A stretch of DNA of 64,000 nucleotides from Pontibacillus chungwhensis (GTDB lineage: Bacteria; Bacillota; Bacilli; Bacillales; BH030062). Below the pieces are notes generated by a model that searched no databases, was not told the DNA's origin, and saw nothing but the letters and a program-made list of their open reading frames with translations. The stretch is taken from positions 868,001 to 932,000 of the forward strand of contig NZ_CP126446.1 of the NCBI RefSeq assembly GCF_030166655.1, given 5' to 3'. Positions within the stretch are counted from its first letter, which is position 1. The number at the start of each line of letters is the position of its first letter. Both the position numbers and the translations under genes were made by a program. Shown in pieces: positions 1-7,501 of this stretch.

Positions 1-140
1 TAGTGTAGAAACGATCGATCTAGTGTAGAAAGAAGAGTTTGAATGAAGAAAAAAAGAAGAAGCAGGAACAAAAAAACAGCATTGAACCCTTGCCCGCCAG
101 CCCAAAGTAGAGCTCTCAACCAATATGAAGTGAAATAAAA

Positions 141-170
141 AGAGTGCGCTCCTCAAAAGGAACGCACTCT
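141..170 (-). terminator. Rho-independent terminator of trpP
   Basis: An inverted repeat (AGAGTGCG at 141-148, CGCACTCT at 163-170, with a further AGGA/TCCT pairing inside) lies 7 bp beyond the trpP stop. Read on the minus strand it is followed by TTTTTATTT, the classic intrinsic-terminator layout. Confidence 0.85.
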
Positions 171-176
171 TACGTT

Positions 177-707
177 TTATGCAGTTGCGATGCGGGATCG
201 TTTTGAGATTTTCTCAACGATCGGGTAAATAACCGTCATGGCTACAGTGTTGAAAGCAGCTGTCGGAAGGACGATTGTGGCGTACATGATCATAAAGCTT
301 CCTTCTACAAGTCCAATAATGTTAACAGCTACGAATAGGAAGATTCCTCCGCTAATCAGTGTACCGATAAGGGTAACACCTGCTGCCAGGACTTTTTTAT
401 TCGTAAATTTACCTGCAGCGATCACGATTCCGAAAGCGACAAGCGCTGTTAACGGCTTATCGATTAAGTTGGCAATCTGACCTCCAGGTAATCCGGTTGT
501 TAAAGCAGCAATCGCTCCTGTAACAAGGGATAATAACATGACATATTGGAACTTAGGAAATAGAATGATTCCGAGGAACATCATGATCAAGAGCATATCA
601 GGCTTCATCCCATTCACAATAGGCGGAGCGAAAATATGCAATACAGCACCAATCCCAACAATTAACGACAACAATACTAACACACGCGTGTCTAGACGAC
701 TCTTCAC
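177..707 (-). CDS. trpP: Tryptophan transporter TrpP
   Basis: Small integral membrane protein of 176 residues that matches the TrpP (YhaG) family of Bacillus tryptophan permeases; it should import tryptophan across the cytoplasmic membrane. Nearly the whole chain is hydrophobic, with about five or six membrane spans, and the length is normal for the family. Translation starts at GTG (707-705) behind a GGAGAG ribosome binding site. That site is embedded in a run of NAG triplets typical of regulation by the tryptophan-sensing protein TRAP. The gene has its own promoter, and its neighbour hit is in the same place as in B. subtilis. Family assignment is confident from sequence and synteny; substrate specificity follows from the family. 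Confidence 0.88.
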   Translation of the reverse strand: MKSRLDTRVLVLLSLIVGIGAVLHIFAPPIVNGMKPDMLLIMMFLGIILFPKFQYVMLLSLVTGAIAALTTGLPGGQIANLIDKPLTALVAFGIVIAAGKFTNKKVLAAGVTLIGTLISGGIFLFVAVNIIGLVEGSFMIMYATIVLPTAAFNTVAMTVIYPIVEKISKRSRIATA

Positions 708-761
708 TTTACATCTCTCCTCTTCTAAACTAGTCTCATCTTACCTTCCAGCTGTGTCCTC
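708..761 (-). promoter_or_regulatory. Probable TRAP binding site over the trpP ribosome binding site
   Basis: On the minus strand the 50 bases before the trpP start carry about nine NAG triplets. The stretch nearest the gene runs AAG, AAG, GAG, UAG, UAG, GAG with exactly two bases between members (747 to 720), then a further GAG inside the GGAGAG ribosome binding site (720-715); more GAG and CAG triplets lie upstream (761-752). TRAP binds such (G/U)AG repeats at about two-base spacing, and occlusion of the ribosome binding site is the known mode of trpP control in B. subtilis. That this host has TRAP is inferred. Confidence 0.8.
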
Positions 762-787
762 TTGACCAGCTGCGAAAGCCTAATTCT

Positions 788-816
788 ATTATATCAAAAG
801 TCTCTCGAAAGCTAAA
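788..816 (-). promoter_or_regulatory. Probable sigma-A promoter of trpP
   Basis: A perfect minus-strand -10 box TATAAT (793-788) is preceded at 17 bp by TTTAGC, a weak -35 match. It lies about 80 bp upstream of the start codon, leaving a leader that contains the NAG repeats. Confidence 0.55.
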
Positions 817-842
817 CATCTCAGATTTTAACAGCTTGAAAT

Positions 843-1268
843 CTAACCAATGTTGGCGGCGATTTCACCTGCAATGGACTGTAGTTGTTCTGTGGAATAC
901 TCATTTGAATGCTCTTCCCATTTTGCCCCAAATCCATCATTCTTCCCGTATCGAGGAATAAGATGAATATGTAAGTGGAAAACAGACTGTCCTGCTGCTT
1001 CTTCATTGTTATTAAGGACATTCAATCCAACCGGCTCATACGTCGCTTTAATCGCATTAGCGATTTTCGGCACGCGTGAGAAAAGTTTCTCGGCAACGTC
1101 AGAGGACGTTTCGTATACGTTCTTTACATGTTCTTTCGGAATCACAAGCGTATGGCCTTTTGTGACCTGGCTAATGTCTAGAAATGCATACACATCTTCA
1201 TCCTCATACACCTTCGCAGAAGGAATTTCTCCATCGCGAATTTTGCAAAAGATACAATCTTGACTCAT
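843..1268 (-). CDS. hit: HIT family nucleotide-binding protein
   Basis: Histidine-triad protein of 141 residues, the usual length. The HxHxHxx motif is visible as HLHIHLI near residues 97-103 (of the QSVFHLHIHLIPR segment), and the N-terminal CIFCKI segment is typical of bacterial Hit proteins, where the cysteines can hold zinc. HIT proteins hydrolyse or bind nucleoside phosphoramidates and related adenylated nucleotides in the cytoplasm. The start ATG (1268-1266) follows a strong GGAGGAG site. A promoter with 17-bp spacing lies just upstream. The gene sits beside trpP and ecsABC as in B. subtilis. Family assignment is secure; the physiological substrate is unknown. Confidence 0.93.
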   Translation of the reverse strand: MSQDCIFCKIRDGEIPSAKVYEDEDVYAFLDISQVTKGHTLVIPKEHVKNVYETSSDVAEKLFSRVPKIANAIKATYEPVGLNVLNNNEEAAGQSVFHLHIHLIPRYGKNDGFGAKWEEHSNEYSTEQLQSIAGEIAANIG

Positions 1269-1309
1269 CCAATCTCCTCCATTTCAGCACATGGCTATAG
1301 TGTGTATAT

Positions 1310-1338
1310 ATCGTATCAGAAAATAGGACAAGTTCCAA
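1310..1338 (-). promoter_or_regulatory. Sigma-A promoter of hit
   Basis: Minus-strand -35 TTGGAA (1338-1333), 17-bp spacer and -10 TACGAT (1315-1310) lie about 42 bp upstream of the hit start codon. Confidence 0.65.
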
Positions 1339-1435
1339 TTTGCGAGCCGTCTTTCAGTTTCCCAACCATCTTTTTTATATTTGGGGAAACGAAAACCTTC
1401 CTCATTTGTGGGGGATGATAAAAGTATACACAGGC

Positions 1436-1610
1436 GGTCCGTTCGCAAATTATAACGCCAGGGCAGGCTTTGGGACTGCGAGACTCCCGCGGGAAGAGGA
1501 GCCTAGGGGAGACCCCGCAGAGAGCGATAGCGAACGAGGAGACTTCCCAGCTCCCCGCAGGAAAGCGAGTTGTCCCAAAGCCTGCCCTAGCACTTTTACA
1601 GTAACGGACC
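1436..1610. repeat. Dispersed palindromic element, copy A
   Basis: A 175-bp imperfect palindrome. Outer arms GGTCCGTT (1436-1443) and AACGGACC (1603-1610) are exact complements. A perfect 15-bp inner stem pairs 1461-1475 with 1573-1587. The core carries boxes shared with the other copies in this window: GCGAGACTCCCGCGGG, AGCCTAGG, GAGACCCCG and CAGGAAAGCGAGT. It lies between the candidate RNA and hit. No transposase is linked. Short open frames across it are products of the palindrome. Confidence 0.85.
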
Positions 1611-1633
1611 TCAGCCATCATTGCAAAACAAAC

Positions 1634-1978
1634 AAAAAGCAGAGTGCCTCATAAGAGACACCCTGCCTGTAAGAAGGTTAGGGAGACGTTGCTATCCTTA
1701 ACGGATGTTTGGGAAACACTTTGACACGCGTGGGGTTGCCACTAATGTGCAGAGATCATCGGAATGGACTCTGCAGGAACGTGTCTAAAGCTCGCGAATA
1801 TACCTGCTGTCAACACCTCATTTAGTGAATGCGTGTTTTTATAAAGCTCTTACCAGATGGTGGAGTTTATCTCAGCTTGGTCTTTCACAGACACCTCATT
1901 TCAAATTTTAAGAAGAACTTAAACCTTGAACGTAGTGAACAGTGATTTGCTCCTGGACAACGTCTCCCGTTGCCTTCA
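1634..1978 (-). ncRNA. Candidate structured RNA upstream of hit, ending in a terminator
   Basis: A gene-free stretch whose minus-strand transcript folds well. An 11-bp closing stem pairs 1958-1968 with 1681-1691 exactly. Inside are a bulged stem (1780-1790 with 1719-1728), a 7-bp stem (1769-1775 with 1748-1754) and small hairpins at 1730-1742 and 1706-1718. The motif ACACCTCATTT occurs twice. The 3' end is a 12-bp hairpin (1639-1650 with 1655-1666) followed by TTTTTGTTTGTTTT on the minus strand. In that hairpin two pairs are G-U on the minus strand but would be A-C mismatches on the plus strand, which fixes the direction. A minus-strand CATAAT (1990-1985) could be a -10 box; the -35 is unclear. 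I do not recognise the family. Confidence 0.55.
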
Positions 1979-2031
1979 AGAGTTATTATGGGCAGAATCG
2001 GAAGAACCTATACAAAAAAGTTACGATTTTT

Positions 2032-2060
2032 TTGGCAAAGTGTCAGGGGAATGATAAAAT
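2032..2060 (+). promoter_or_regulatory. Sigma-A promoter of ecsABC
   Basis: TTGGCA (2032-2037), exactly 17 bp, then TAAAAT (2055-2060), about 25 bp before the ecsA start codon. Confidence 0.7.
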
Positions 2061-2084
2061 TTGGAGAAGAAGAGAGGGATACAA

Positions 2085-2828
2085 ATGAAATCACTATTAC
2101 ATATTCAAGATCTTGTAGGTGGATACACGCACAAAAACGTTTTGCACGGCATTTCATTTGATATACAGCCGGGTGAAATTGTTGGCTTAATCGGACTAAA
2201 TGGAGCCGGTAAGAGTACAACGATTAAACATATTATTGGACTCATGCAACCGAAACAGGGGGCCGTCACTGTAAATGGGAAGACGTTTCAGGAAGACCCA
2301 GATGGGTATAGGAGTCAGTTCTCCTATATTCCGGAGATGCCCATTTTATATGAGGAGTTAACGCTTAGAGAACACCTTCGTCTGACCGCGATGGCATATG
2401 GGTTAACAGAAGATGTTTTTGAAAAGCGCTTACAGCCCTTGTTGAAGGAATTTCGTCTGGAGAAAAAATTAGATTTTTTCCCTGTTCATTTCTCAAAAGG
2501 AATGCGACAAAAGGTCATGATTATGTGTGCCTTTTTAGTCGAGCCTTCTTTATACATCGTGGATGAACCTTTTGTTGGTTTGGATCCGTTAGGGATTCAA
2601 TCGTATCTTCAGTTAATGAACGAGATGAAAGACCAGGGTGCAGGTGTGCTGATGTCGACACATATTCTAGCCACAGCGGAACGCTATTGTGATCGGTTTG
2701 TGATTTTGCACGACGGAGAAATTCGGGCCAAAGGGACCCTTGAAGAACTGCGGAAATCTTTCTCTATGCCAGATGCGACGTTGGATGACTTATACGTGCA
2801 GTTAACAAAGGAAGAAGATCATGCTTAA
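2085..2828 (+). CDS. ecsA: ABC transporter ATPase EcsA
   Basis: ATP-binding subunit of the Ecs exporter, 247 residues from the chosen start. Walker A (GLNGAGKST), the signature region (FSKGMRQK) and Walker B with the D-loop (LYIVDEPFVGLDP) are all intact. I chose ATG 2085 because GAGGG lies 6 bp upstream; an in-frame TTG at 2061 would have no site. EcsA pairs with membrane protein EcsB, whose start overlaps the ecsA stop by 8 bp, indicating translational coupling. In B. subtilis loss of Ecs impairs protein secretion, competence and regulated intramembrane proteolysis. The transported substrate is not evident from sequence. Confidence 0.95.
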   Translation: MKSLLHIQDLVGGYTHKNVLHGISFDIQPGEIVGLIGLNGAGKSTTIKHIIGLMQPKQGAVTVNGKTFQEDPDGYRSQFSYIPEMPILYEELTLREHLRLTAMAYGLTEDVFEKRLQPLLKEFRLEKKLDFFPVHFSKGMRQKVMIMCAFLVEPSLYIVDEPFVGLDPLGIQSYLQLMNEMKDQGAGVLMSTHILATAERYCDRFVILHDGEIRAKGTLEELRKSFSMPDATLDDLYVQLTKEEDHA

Positions 2829-4041
2829 AATTGAACCTCAAAAGCTGTGGCGAGGGCGACTTGATTCTCATACGAAAGAGATGGGTCGCTATTTACGGTT
2901 AATGTTTAACGATCATTTTTCTTTTGCAATGTTCTTCTTTTTAGCAGGGATGACATATAACTACCAACAATGGTTAGCCACGTTAGATGCTGGTTTTCCA
3001 ACAGCTCTCGTAATGGGGGTTGTCTTTGCAGCCTTACTAACGTACAGTCCGATCCGTACGTTTTTACGGGAAGCCGATTTAGTCTTTTTACTTCCTGCGG
3101 AGCACCGTTTATCAAGCTTTTTTAGGAGCGGCATTGTGTATAGCTTCTGTTTACAGGTGTTTGGACTGTTCTTTGTGGTGGTTGCTTTTGGGCCGTTGTA
3201 CTTCACAACCTATTCAGATAGGGAGATATCGGCCTTTGTCCTATTCGGCATTGTCATTCTCATTCTAAAGGCATGGAACACGCTGTCTCATTGGTGGGAA
3301 TTGAATAGTCGAGTGGGATGGAGTGGCTATGTTGATCCTGTCCTTCGTTTTCTCTTAAATGGATTGACGATCTATTTCTTTGTGCAAGGAAATTGGATCT
3401 TTGCGGGCGTGACAACCATTCTGTTATTCGGGTTGATGATGTATGATTACAGCTTGGCGAAGAAACGAAAAGGAATTGCATGGGATGTATTGATTCAAAA
3501 GGATCAGCAGCGTATGCAAGTGTTTTACCGAATTGCCAATATGTTTACGGATGTTCCTCACTTGAAAAATAGTGTGAAGAAGCGCCATTGGCTCGTTCGT
3601 TTGATTAAAAATCCAATTCCGTTCAAAAGCGATAAGACGTTTGACTATCTATACAGAATTACGTTCATCAGAAGTAGTGATTACCTTGGGTTATATATCC
3701 GTCTTCTTTTAATCGCGGGAGCGTTTGTTTATTTTGTTCCAAATGTCTGGATGAAACTTGCGTTTGGTTTCTTGTTCATTTATTTAAGCGGATTCCAGAT
3801 GGTGACCCTTTGGCAGCATCATCGAGAGGTGTTATGGCTCGATCTTTATCCGCTGCGAATTGAATCAAGGAGAAAAGCGTTGACGAAATGGTTATTCCAA
3901 CTACTGATTGTGAAAACCGCATTATTAGGCGTGATTTTCCTTGTTCTAGGGAACCTGCTAGGTCTAGCAATCGTATGGATTGGTGGGGCTTTATTCAGTT
4001 ACTATTTGTCACATATGTATTTAACAAAGCGATTAACGTAA
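2821..4041 (+). CDS. ecsB: ABC transporter membrane subunit EcsB
   Basis: Integral membrane partner of EcsA, 406 residues, the usual EcsB length. Several hydrophobic spans are visible in the first half, a charged cytoplasmic loop around residues 210-275 (FKSDKTFDYLYR near its end), and more spans to the C terminus, which ends in a short basic tail. It overlaps ecsA by 8 bp and is followed by an intrinsic terminator before ecsC. The Ecs complex is presumed to export a peptide or lipid-linked substrate whose accumulation disturbs secretion and the RasP protease; that comes from B. subtilis work, not from this sequence. Confidence 0.93.
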   Translation: MLKIEPQKLWRGRLDSHTKEMGRYLRLMFNDHFSFAMFFFLAGMTYNYQQWLATLDAGFPTALVMGVVFAALLTYSPIRTFLREADLVFLLPAEHRLSSFFRSGIVYSFCLQVFGLFFVVVAFGPLYFTTYSDREISAFVLFGIVILILKAWNTLSHWWELNSRVGWSGYVDPVLRFLLNGLTIYFFVQGNWIFAGVTTILLFGLMMYDYSLAKKRKGIAWDVLIQKDQQRMQVFYRIANMFTDVPHLKNSVKKRHWLVRLIKNPIPFKSDKTFDYLYRITFIRSSDYLGLYIRLLLIAGAFVYFVPNVWMKLAFGFLFIYLSGFQMVTLWQHHREVLWLDLYPLRIESRRKALTKWLFQLLIVKTALLGVIFLVLGNLLGLAIVWIGGALFSYYLSHMYLTKRLT

Positions 4042-4047
4042 AACGTC

Positions 4048-4080
4048 GCCGGCCCTTAATTATTTTAGGGTCGGCTTTTT
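4048..4080 (+). terminator. Terminator between ecsB and ecsC
   Basis: A 9-bp stem (4048-4056 with 4067-4075) contains one G-U pair on the plus strand and is followed by TTTTT. It should reduce readthrough into ecsC. Confidence 0.75.
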
Positions 4081-4111
4081 AATAAGGGAAAGTTGTATCG
4101 GAGGGTAAAAA

Positions 4112-4825
4112 ATGAAAACACCTTATGAGGAACGAAAGCATCGGGAAGCCCTCAGCTGGGCCAAAGGATTGGAGAAGCGTGGGCCAATTATTCAGAGGAA
4201 ATCAAAGCGGATTCAGACAACGATTAATAACTGGGTGCCAGAGCGTGTCCATAAAGTTGTCTCTGGAAGCGTGAAGCAAATGATTGAACTTTCGTTAACA
4301 AGCTCTCACTATATTTATCCGATTGAAGTGGGTGAAGGATGGACGCTGAAAGAGCGCGAGGAGCAAGTGGGAGCGAGGTTGAAATATTACAAGCGGACTG
4401 CTGCTTTAGAAGGGGCTGGGACTGGGGCTGGAGGTATTGCGCTTGGTCTTGCGGATTTTCCGCTCTTACTTAGCATAAAGATGAAATTCTTGTTTGATAC
4501 AGCAAGGCTATACGGGTTTTCTGTTGAGAGGTATGAAGAGAGGATGTTTGTGCTCCATGTGTTCATGCTTGCATTCTCAAGTGATGAGAAGCGTGAAGAA
4601 ATTCTTCATCGCGTGTTGAACTGGGAAGATGAGAAGGAAACGATCAAAGAGGTGGATTGGAAAACGTTGCAACTGGAGTACCGGGATTCGATTGATTTTG
4701 TTAAAATGCTTCAGCTTGTCCCTGGATTTGGAGCGGTTGTGGGAGCCTGGGCTAATACAAAGCTAATGGAACAATTAGCGGAGACAGCACAAAATGCGTA
4801 CCGTCTCCGTTTAATGGGTTACTGA
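4112..4825 (+). CDS. ecsC: EcsC family protein
   Basis: A 237-residue member of the EcsC family. It is mostly soluble, with a glycine- and alanine-rich amphipathic stretch (GAGTGAGGIALGLADFPLLL, about residues 100-120) that suggests membrane association. ATG 4112 follows a GGAGGG ribosome binding site. It follows ecsAB but is separated from it by a terminator, so it may depend on readthrough or a weak promoter of its own. Its last 7 bp overlap the convergent amidohydrolase gene. The biochemical function of EcsC is not established, and in B. subtilis it is not needed for the ecsA phenotypes. Confidence 0.9.
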   Translation: MKTPYEERKHREALSWAKGLEKRGPIIQRKSKRIQTTINNWVPERVHKVVSGSVKQMIELSLTSSHYIYPIEVGEGWTLKEREEQVGARLKYYKRTAALEGAGTGAGGIALGLADFPLLLSIKMKFLFDTARLYGFSVERYEERMFVLHVFMLAFSSDEKREEILHRVLNWEDEKETIKEVDWKTLQLEYRDSIDFVKMLQLVPGFGAVVGAWANTKLMEQLAETAQNAYRLRLMGY

Positions 4826-5994
4826 TTATTCTGATAAGCAAGGAATGATTGGAAAAGTGTTTTCGCAGCAATCGGAAGGGCACGCTCATCAATATCAAAT
4901 TTTGGATGGTGGTGAGGATAGGCGTGGCCTTCTTTTTGTGCGCCTGTAAAGAAGAAGGCGCCGGGACGTTCTAATATATAGTAAGAGAAATCCTCGCCCG
5001 TCATCACAGGTTCAACATACTGGGCCTTCTCAACACCAGGTGTGTTTGATGCTCCTTCGATTACCATAGCAGCTTCCTCAGGATGATTCACGACAGGTGG
5101 GTACCCTTTCATATAATTGAACTCATAACTTGCTTCATGTGAGGTGCAGACCCCTTTCACATGATTCTCCATTTCTTTGATGATGAGCTCTTGGACATCT
5201 GGGCTAAACGTGCGAACCGTCCCCTTTAAGGTTGCTGTATCCGCAATGATATTGAACGTCGTGCCGGCTTCAAACGTGCCAACTGTGACAACGGCTGATT
5301 TTAACGGATCGAGTTTGCGGCTTACAATTTGCTGAAGGGATGTGACAAGCTCAGAACCGATTACAATCGAATCCTTCGTTTGATGAGGCTGTGCACCATG
5401 GCCCCCTTGACCTTGAATCGTAATTTCAAAGGCATCGGCTCCCGCAAAGAAGGCTTCTGGAGCTGTTTCAATGGTTCCAACTGGTGTATTGCTCCATAAG
5501 TGCGTTCCAAATACAGCATCAACGCCTTCAAGCGCACCTGCTTCGACCATCCCTTTAGCACCACCAGGAGGCTTCTCCTCCGCGTGCTGGTGTAAGAAGA
5601 CGATGGTTCCTGGTATGTCTTCTTGATGCGGCTTTAGTGCTTTGGCGAGGCACAATAAAGAAGCTGTATGACCATCATGGCCACACGCATGCATAACGCC
5701 TGGGACAGTGGATTTATAAGGAACGTCTTTTTGGTCTTGGATTGGAAGGGCATCAAAATCCGCTCGAAGGGCAACCGTCTTACCAGGTTTGCCTCCTTCT
5801 AACGTAGCCAAAATGCCATTTCCCCCAACGCTTGTTTGATGGGGAATGTCTAATTCTTTATAAAAATTTGCGATATACTTCGATGTTTCTGTTTCTTCAA
5901 ATGATAGTTCAGGGTGTTGGTGCAAGTAGCGACGAATGTCGACCATTTCGTCGGAATAGGCATCAATGTCTTGTAAGATTTTTTGTAAATCCAT
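4819..5994 (-). CDS. yhaA: M20 family amidohydrolase (YhaA-like)
   Basis: Zinc-dependent M20D peptidase/aminoacylase of 391 residues, resembling N-acyl-amino acid hydrolases and IAA-amino acid hydrolases. The metal-site segment HACGHDGHTA, the dimerisation-domain GQGGHGAQPH motif and the C-terminal GEDFSYY segment are all present. I chose ATG 5994 because GGAGGG lies 7-8 bp upstream; a longer frame to 6057 encodes a hydrophobic stretch without a site. It is the positional equivalent of yhaA of B. subtilis, next to ecsC. It should remove acyl groups from N-acylated amino acids in the cytoplasm; the exact substrate cannot be read from sequence. Confidence 0.9.
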   Translation of the reverse strand: MDLQKILQDIDAYSDEMVDIRRYLHQHPELSFEETETSKYIANFYKELDIPHQTSVGGNGILATLEGGKPGKTVALRADFDALPIQDQKDVPYKSTVPGVMHACGHDGHTASLLCLAKALKPHQEDIPGTIVFLHQHAEEKPPGGAKGMVEAGALEGVDAVFGTHLWSNTPVGTIETAPEAFFAGADAFEITIQGQGGHGAQPHQTKDSIVIGSELVTSLQQIVSRKLDPLKSAVVTVGTFEAGTTFNIIADTATLKGTVRTFSPDVQELIIKEMENHVKGVCTSHEASYEFNYMKGYPPVVNHPEEAAMVIEGASNTPGVEKAQYVEPVMTGEDFSYYILERPGAFFFTGAQKEGHAYPHHHPKFDIDERALPIAAKTLFQSFLAYQNNQ

Positions 5995-6148
5995 GAATTT
6001 CCCTCCTTGTGTTAGCCATATTATAACAAAGACGAAAAAATATGAATATACAGACAACTCGGAGTATGAGAATTAAGTAAGATCCTTAACTTCCATGACG
6101 CATTCAGATGGATGGGGATGAACAGCCTGAAAACGTTTGTGGAATACA

Positions 6149-6186
6149 AAAAAGCCGTACCACTTTAGCTAGCGGCACGGCTTTTT
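6149..6186. terminator. Terminator downstream of the ferritin-like gene
   Basis: An A-rich/T-rich flanked hairpin (GCCGT...ACGGC with CC/GG pairing inside) able to act in both directions. Its main client is the minus-strand gene ending at 6201. Confidence 0.75.
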
Positions 6187-6200
6187 CTATTAATAGTTCC

Positions 6201-6638
6201 TTATTGTAAACGTGGATCTGCAAGGAGACGTTCCATTTCTTCCATGTGACCCGTCTCATCAGCGATCATGTCGTCTAATTTGACAACAAGTTCTGTGTAT
6301 CCAAGTTCTTCAGCTTGTTGCTTGCGTTCTTCGTAACGAAGAATTGTGTCGTGTTCTGCGCGTTTTGCTTCTTCAAGCATATCTTTAACGTCTGAAAGTT
6401 GTTTAACTTCAGCTGGTTTAGTTGTTGGTGTGCCACCTAGTGTTTTAATCTTTTCAGCCAGGTAAAGTGCATGACCTTGCTCATCGCCAATTTCAGATTC
6501 AAAGAATGGTTTTAAAACTTGGTAGTAAAGTCCTTGCACAACCGCAGCATTGTACGTATACATAATGCTTGCCGCATATTCGTGTGCTAAGTCTTCGTTT
6601 AAGCCATCAATTAGATTTTGTACTTTTTGATCCATCAT
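6201..6638 (-). CDS. Ferritin-like diiron protein
   Basis: A 145-residue all-helical protein of the ferritin-like superfamily. Metal ligands are recognisable: an early glutamate in NEDLAHEY, two ExxH motifs (DEQGH near residue 50 and DETGH near residue 127), and a glutamate-rich third helix. This is closer to bacterioferritin or short ferritin-like proteins than to a canonical Dps. It probably stores iron or detoxifies peroxide in the cytoplasm. ATG 6638 and ATG 6635 are adjacent; both fit the AGGGGTG site. It stands alone with its own terminator. Whether it makes 12-mers or 24-mers cannot be told from the sequence. Confidence 0.8.
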   Translation of the reverse strand: MMDQKVQNLIDGLNEDLAHEYAASIMYTYNAAVVQGLYYQVLKPFFESEIGDEQGHALYLAEKIKTLGGTPTTKPAEVKQLSDVKDMLEEAKRAEHDTILRYEERKQQAEELGYTELVVKLDDMIADETGHMEEMERLLADPRLQ

Positions 6639-6762
6639 AATCACCCCTGTTTAGATTTGTTCGATGTTTATCATGTCGCACAATATCAATGTACCCTGAT
6701 GAGAAAAAACTAAACATAAGCCCCCGACCCTAGTAAAATAGATGAGAAAGGAGAGGAACAGA

Positions 6763-7439
6763 TTGGAATCATACGATTATTTTTCTAAACGGTCCCTTCA
6801 CTTCTTAACCGTGATTGGACTAGTTATTGCGTTAACATTAATGATTCTTGTCCTGACAAATCAGGCTGGCTTGTTAGATGACTGGGCTGCTCAGTTTGCA
6901 GAAGAATCGGGAGAAGGGGTGCACCAGTTCTTTGCTGCTCTCACACCTTTTGGATCAGGTAAGGTTCTTGGACCTGTGGCTCTCTTGTTTATTTTCATCC
7001 TTGGGGTTATGAAGAAAAACAGACTTCAAGCGGTTATGATGTTTTTTGGTGTTCTAGTGGGATATGGAGTTAACCTCTCCCTAAAGAGCGCTATAGGACG
7101 AGAACGACCTCTTCTTAATGAAAGTGTGGAAGGGTTTAGTTTTCCTAGTGGTCACGCGATGGTTTCGTTAATATGTGCTGTGCTCGCTTATTATTTTCTT
7201 ACCAGAAGAGCTCAGTCTCGTTTAACAGTTACAGTAAGCGCGGGGATAGGATTTATGCTTGTCTTTTTAATCGGGTTAGTCGAGTGTTTGAAGGAGCGCA
7301 TTATCTCTCAGATGTGTTAGCTGGGTTCATGTTTGGGTTTGTTTTTGCTATCGTCTGGATCTGGTTGTATGAATGGATGGCTAATAGAGTGAAACTCCGA
7401 CTAGAGGCTGAGGAGGAGACCACCCAGAGCATGTTCTAA
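6763..7439 (+). pseudogene. PAP2 family phosphatase, split by a one-base frameshift
   Basis: A membrane phosphatase of the PAP2 superfamily (undecaprenyl-pyrophosphate or lipid phosphate type). Motif 1 (KSAIGRERP) and motif 2 (FPSGH) lie in one frame, which stops at 7320. Motif 3 (SRVFEGAHYLSD), with its catalytic histidine, continues in the -1 frame to 7439. Restoring one base near 7278 joins them into a normal protein of about 225 residues. The first frame alone lacks the third motif and the last membrane span. Start TTG 6763 has GGAG 8-10 bp upstream. It may be a real mutation, a sequencing or assembly error, or less likely a programmed -1 shift at the CTTTTTAA run (7264-7270). Confidence 0.8.
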
Positions 7440-7501
7440 AAGAAACAAAAAAGCGCTAAGATAACTATAGAACTTCCGCTATGAGGAAAAGGGTGGTTAT
7501 G

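Noticed and set aside
43-138. 31-codon open frame (lysine- and arginine-rich start) before the trpP terminator
   Set aside because: It has no convincing ribosome binding site, overlaps nothing conserved and ends within the A-rich flank of the trpP terminator. Upstream context is cut off by the window edge.
1316-1654. Open frames of about 100 codons on both strands
   Set aside because: They lie across palindromic copy A and the candidate RNA; the codons follow the inverted repeat and similar frames appear in other copies.
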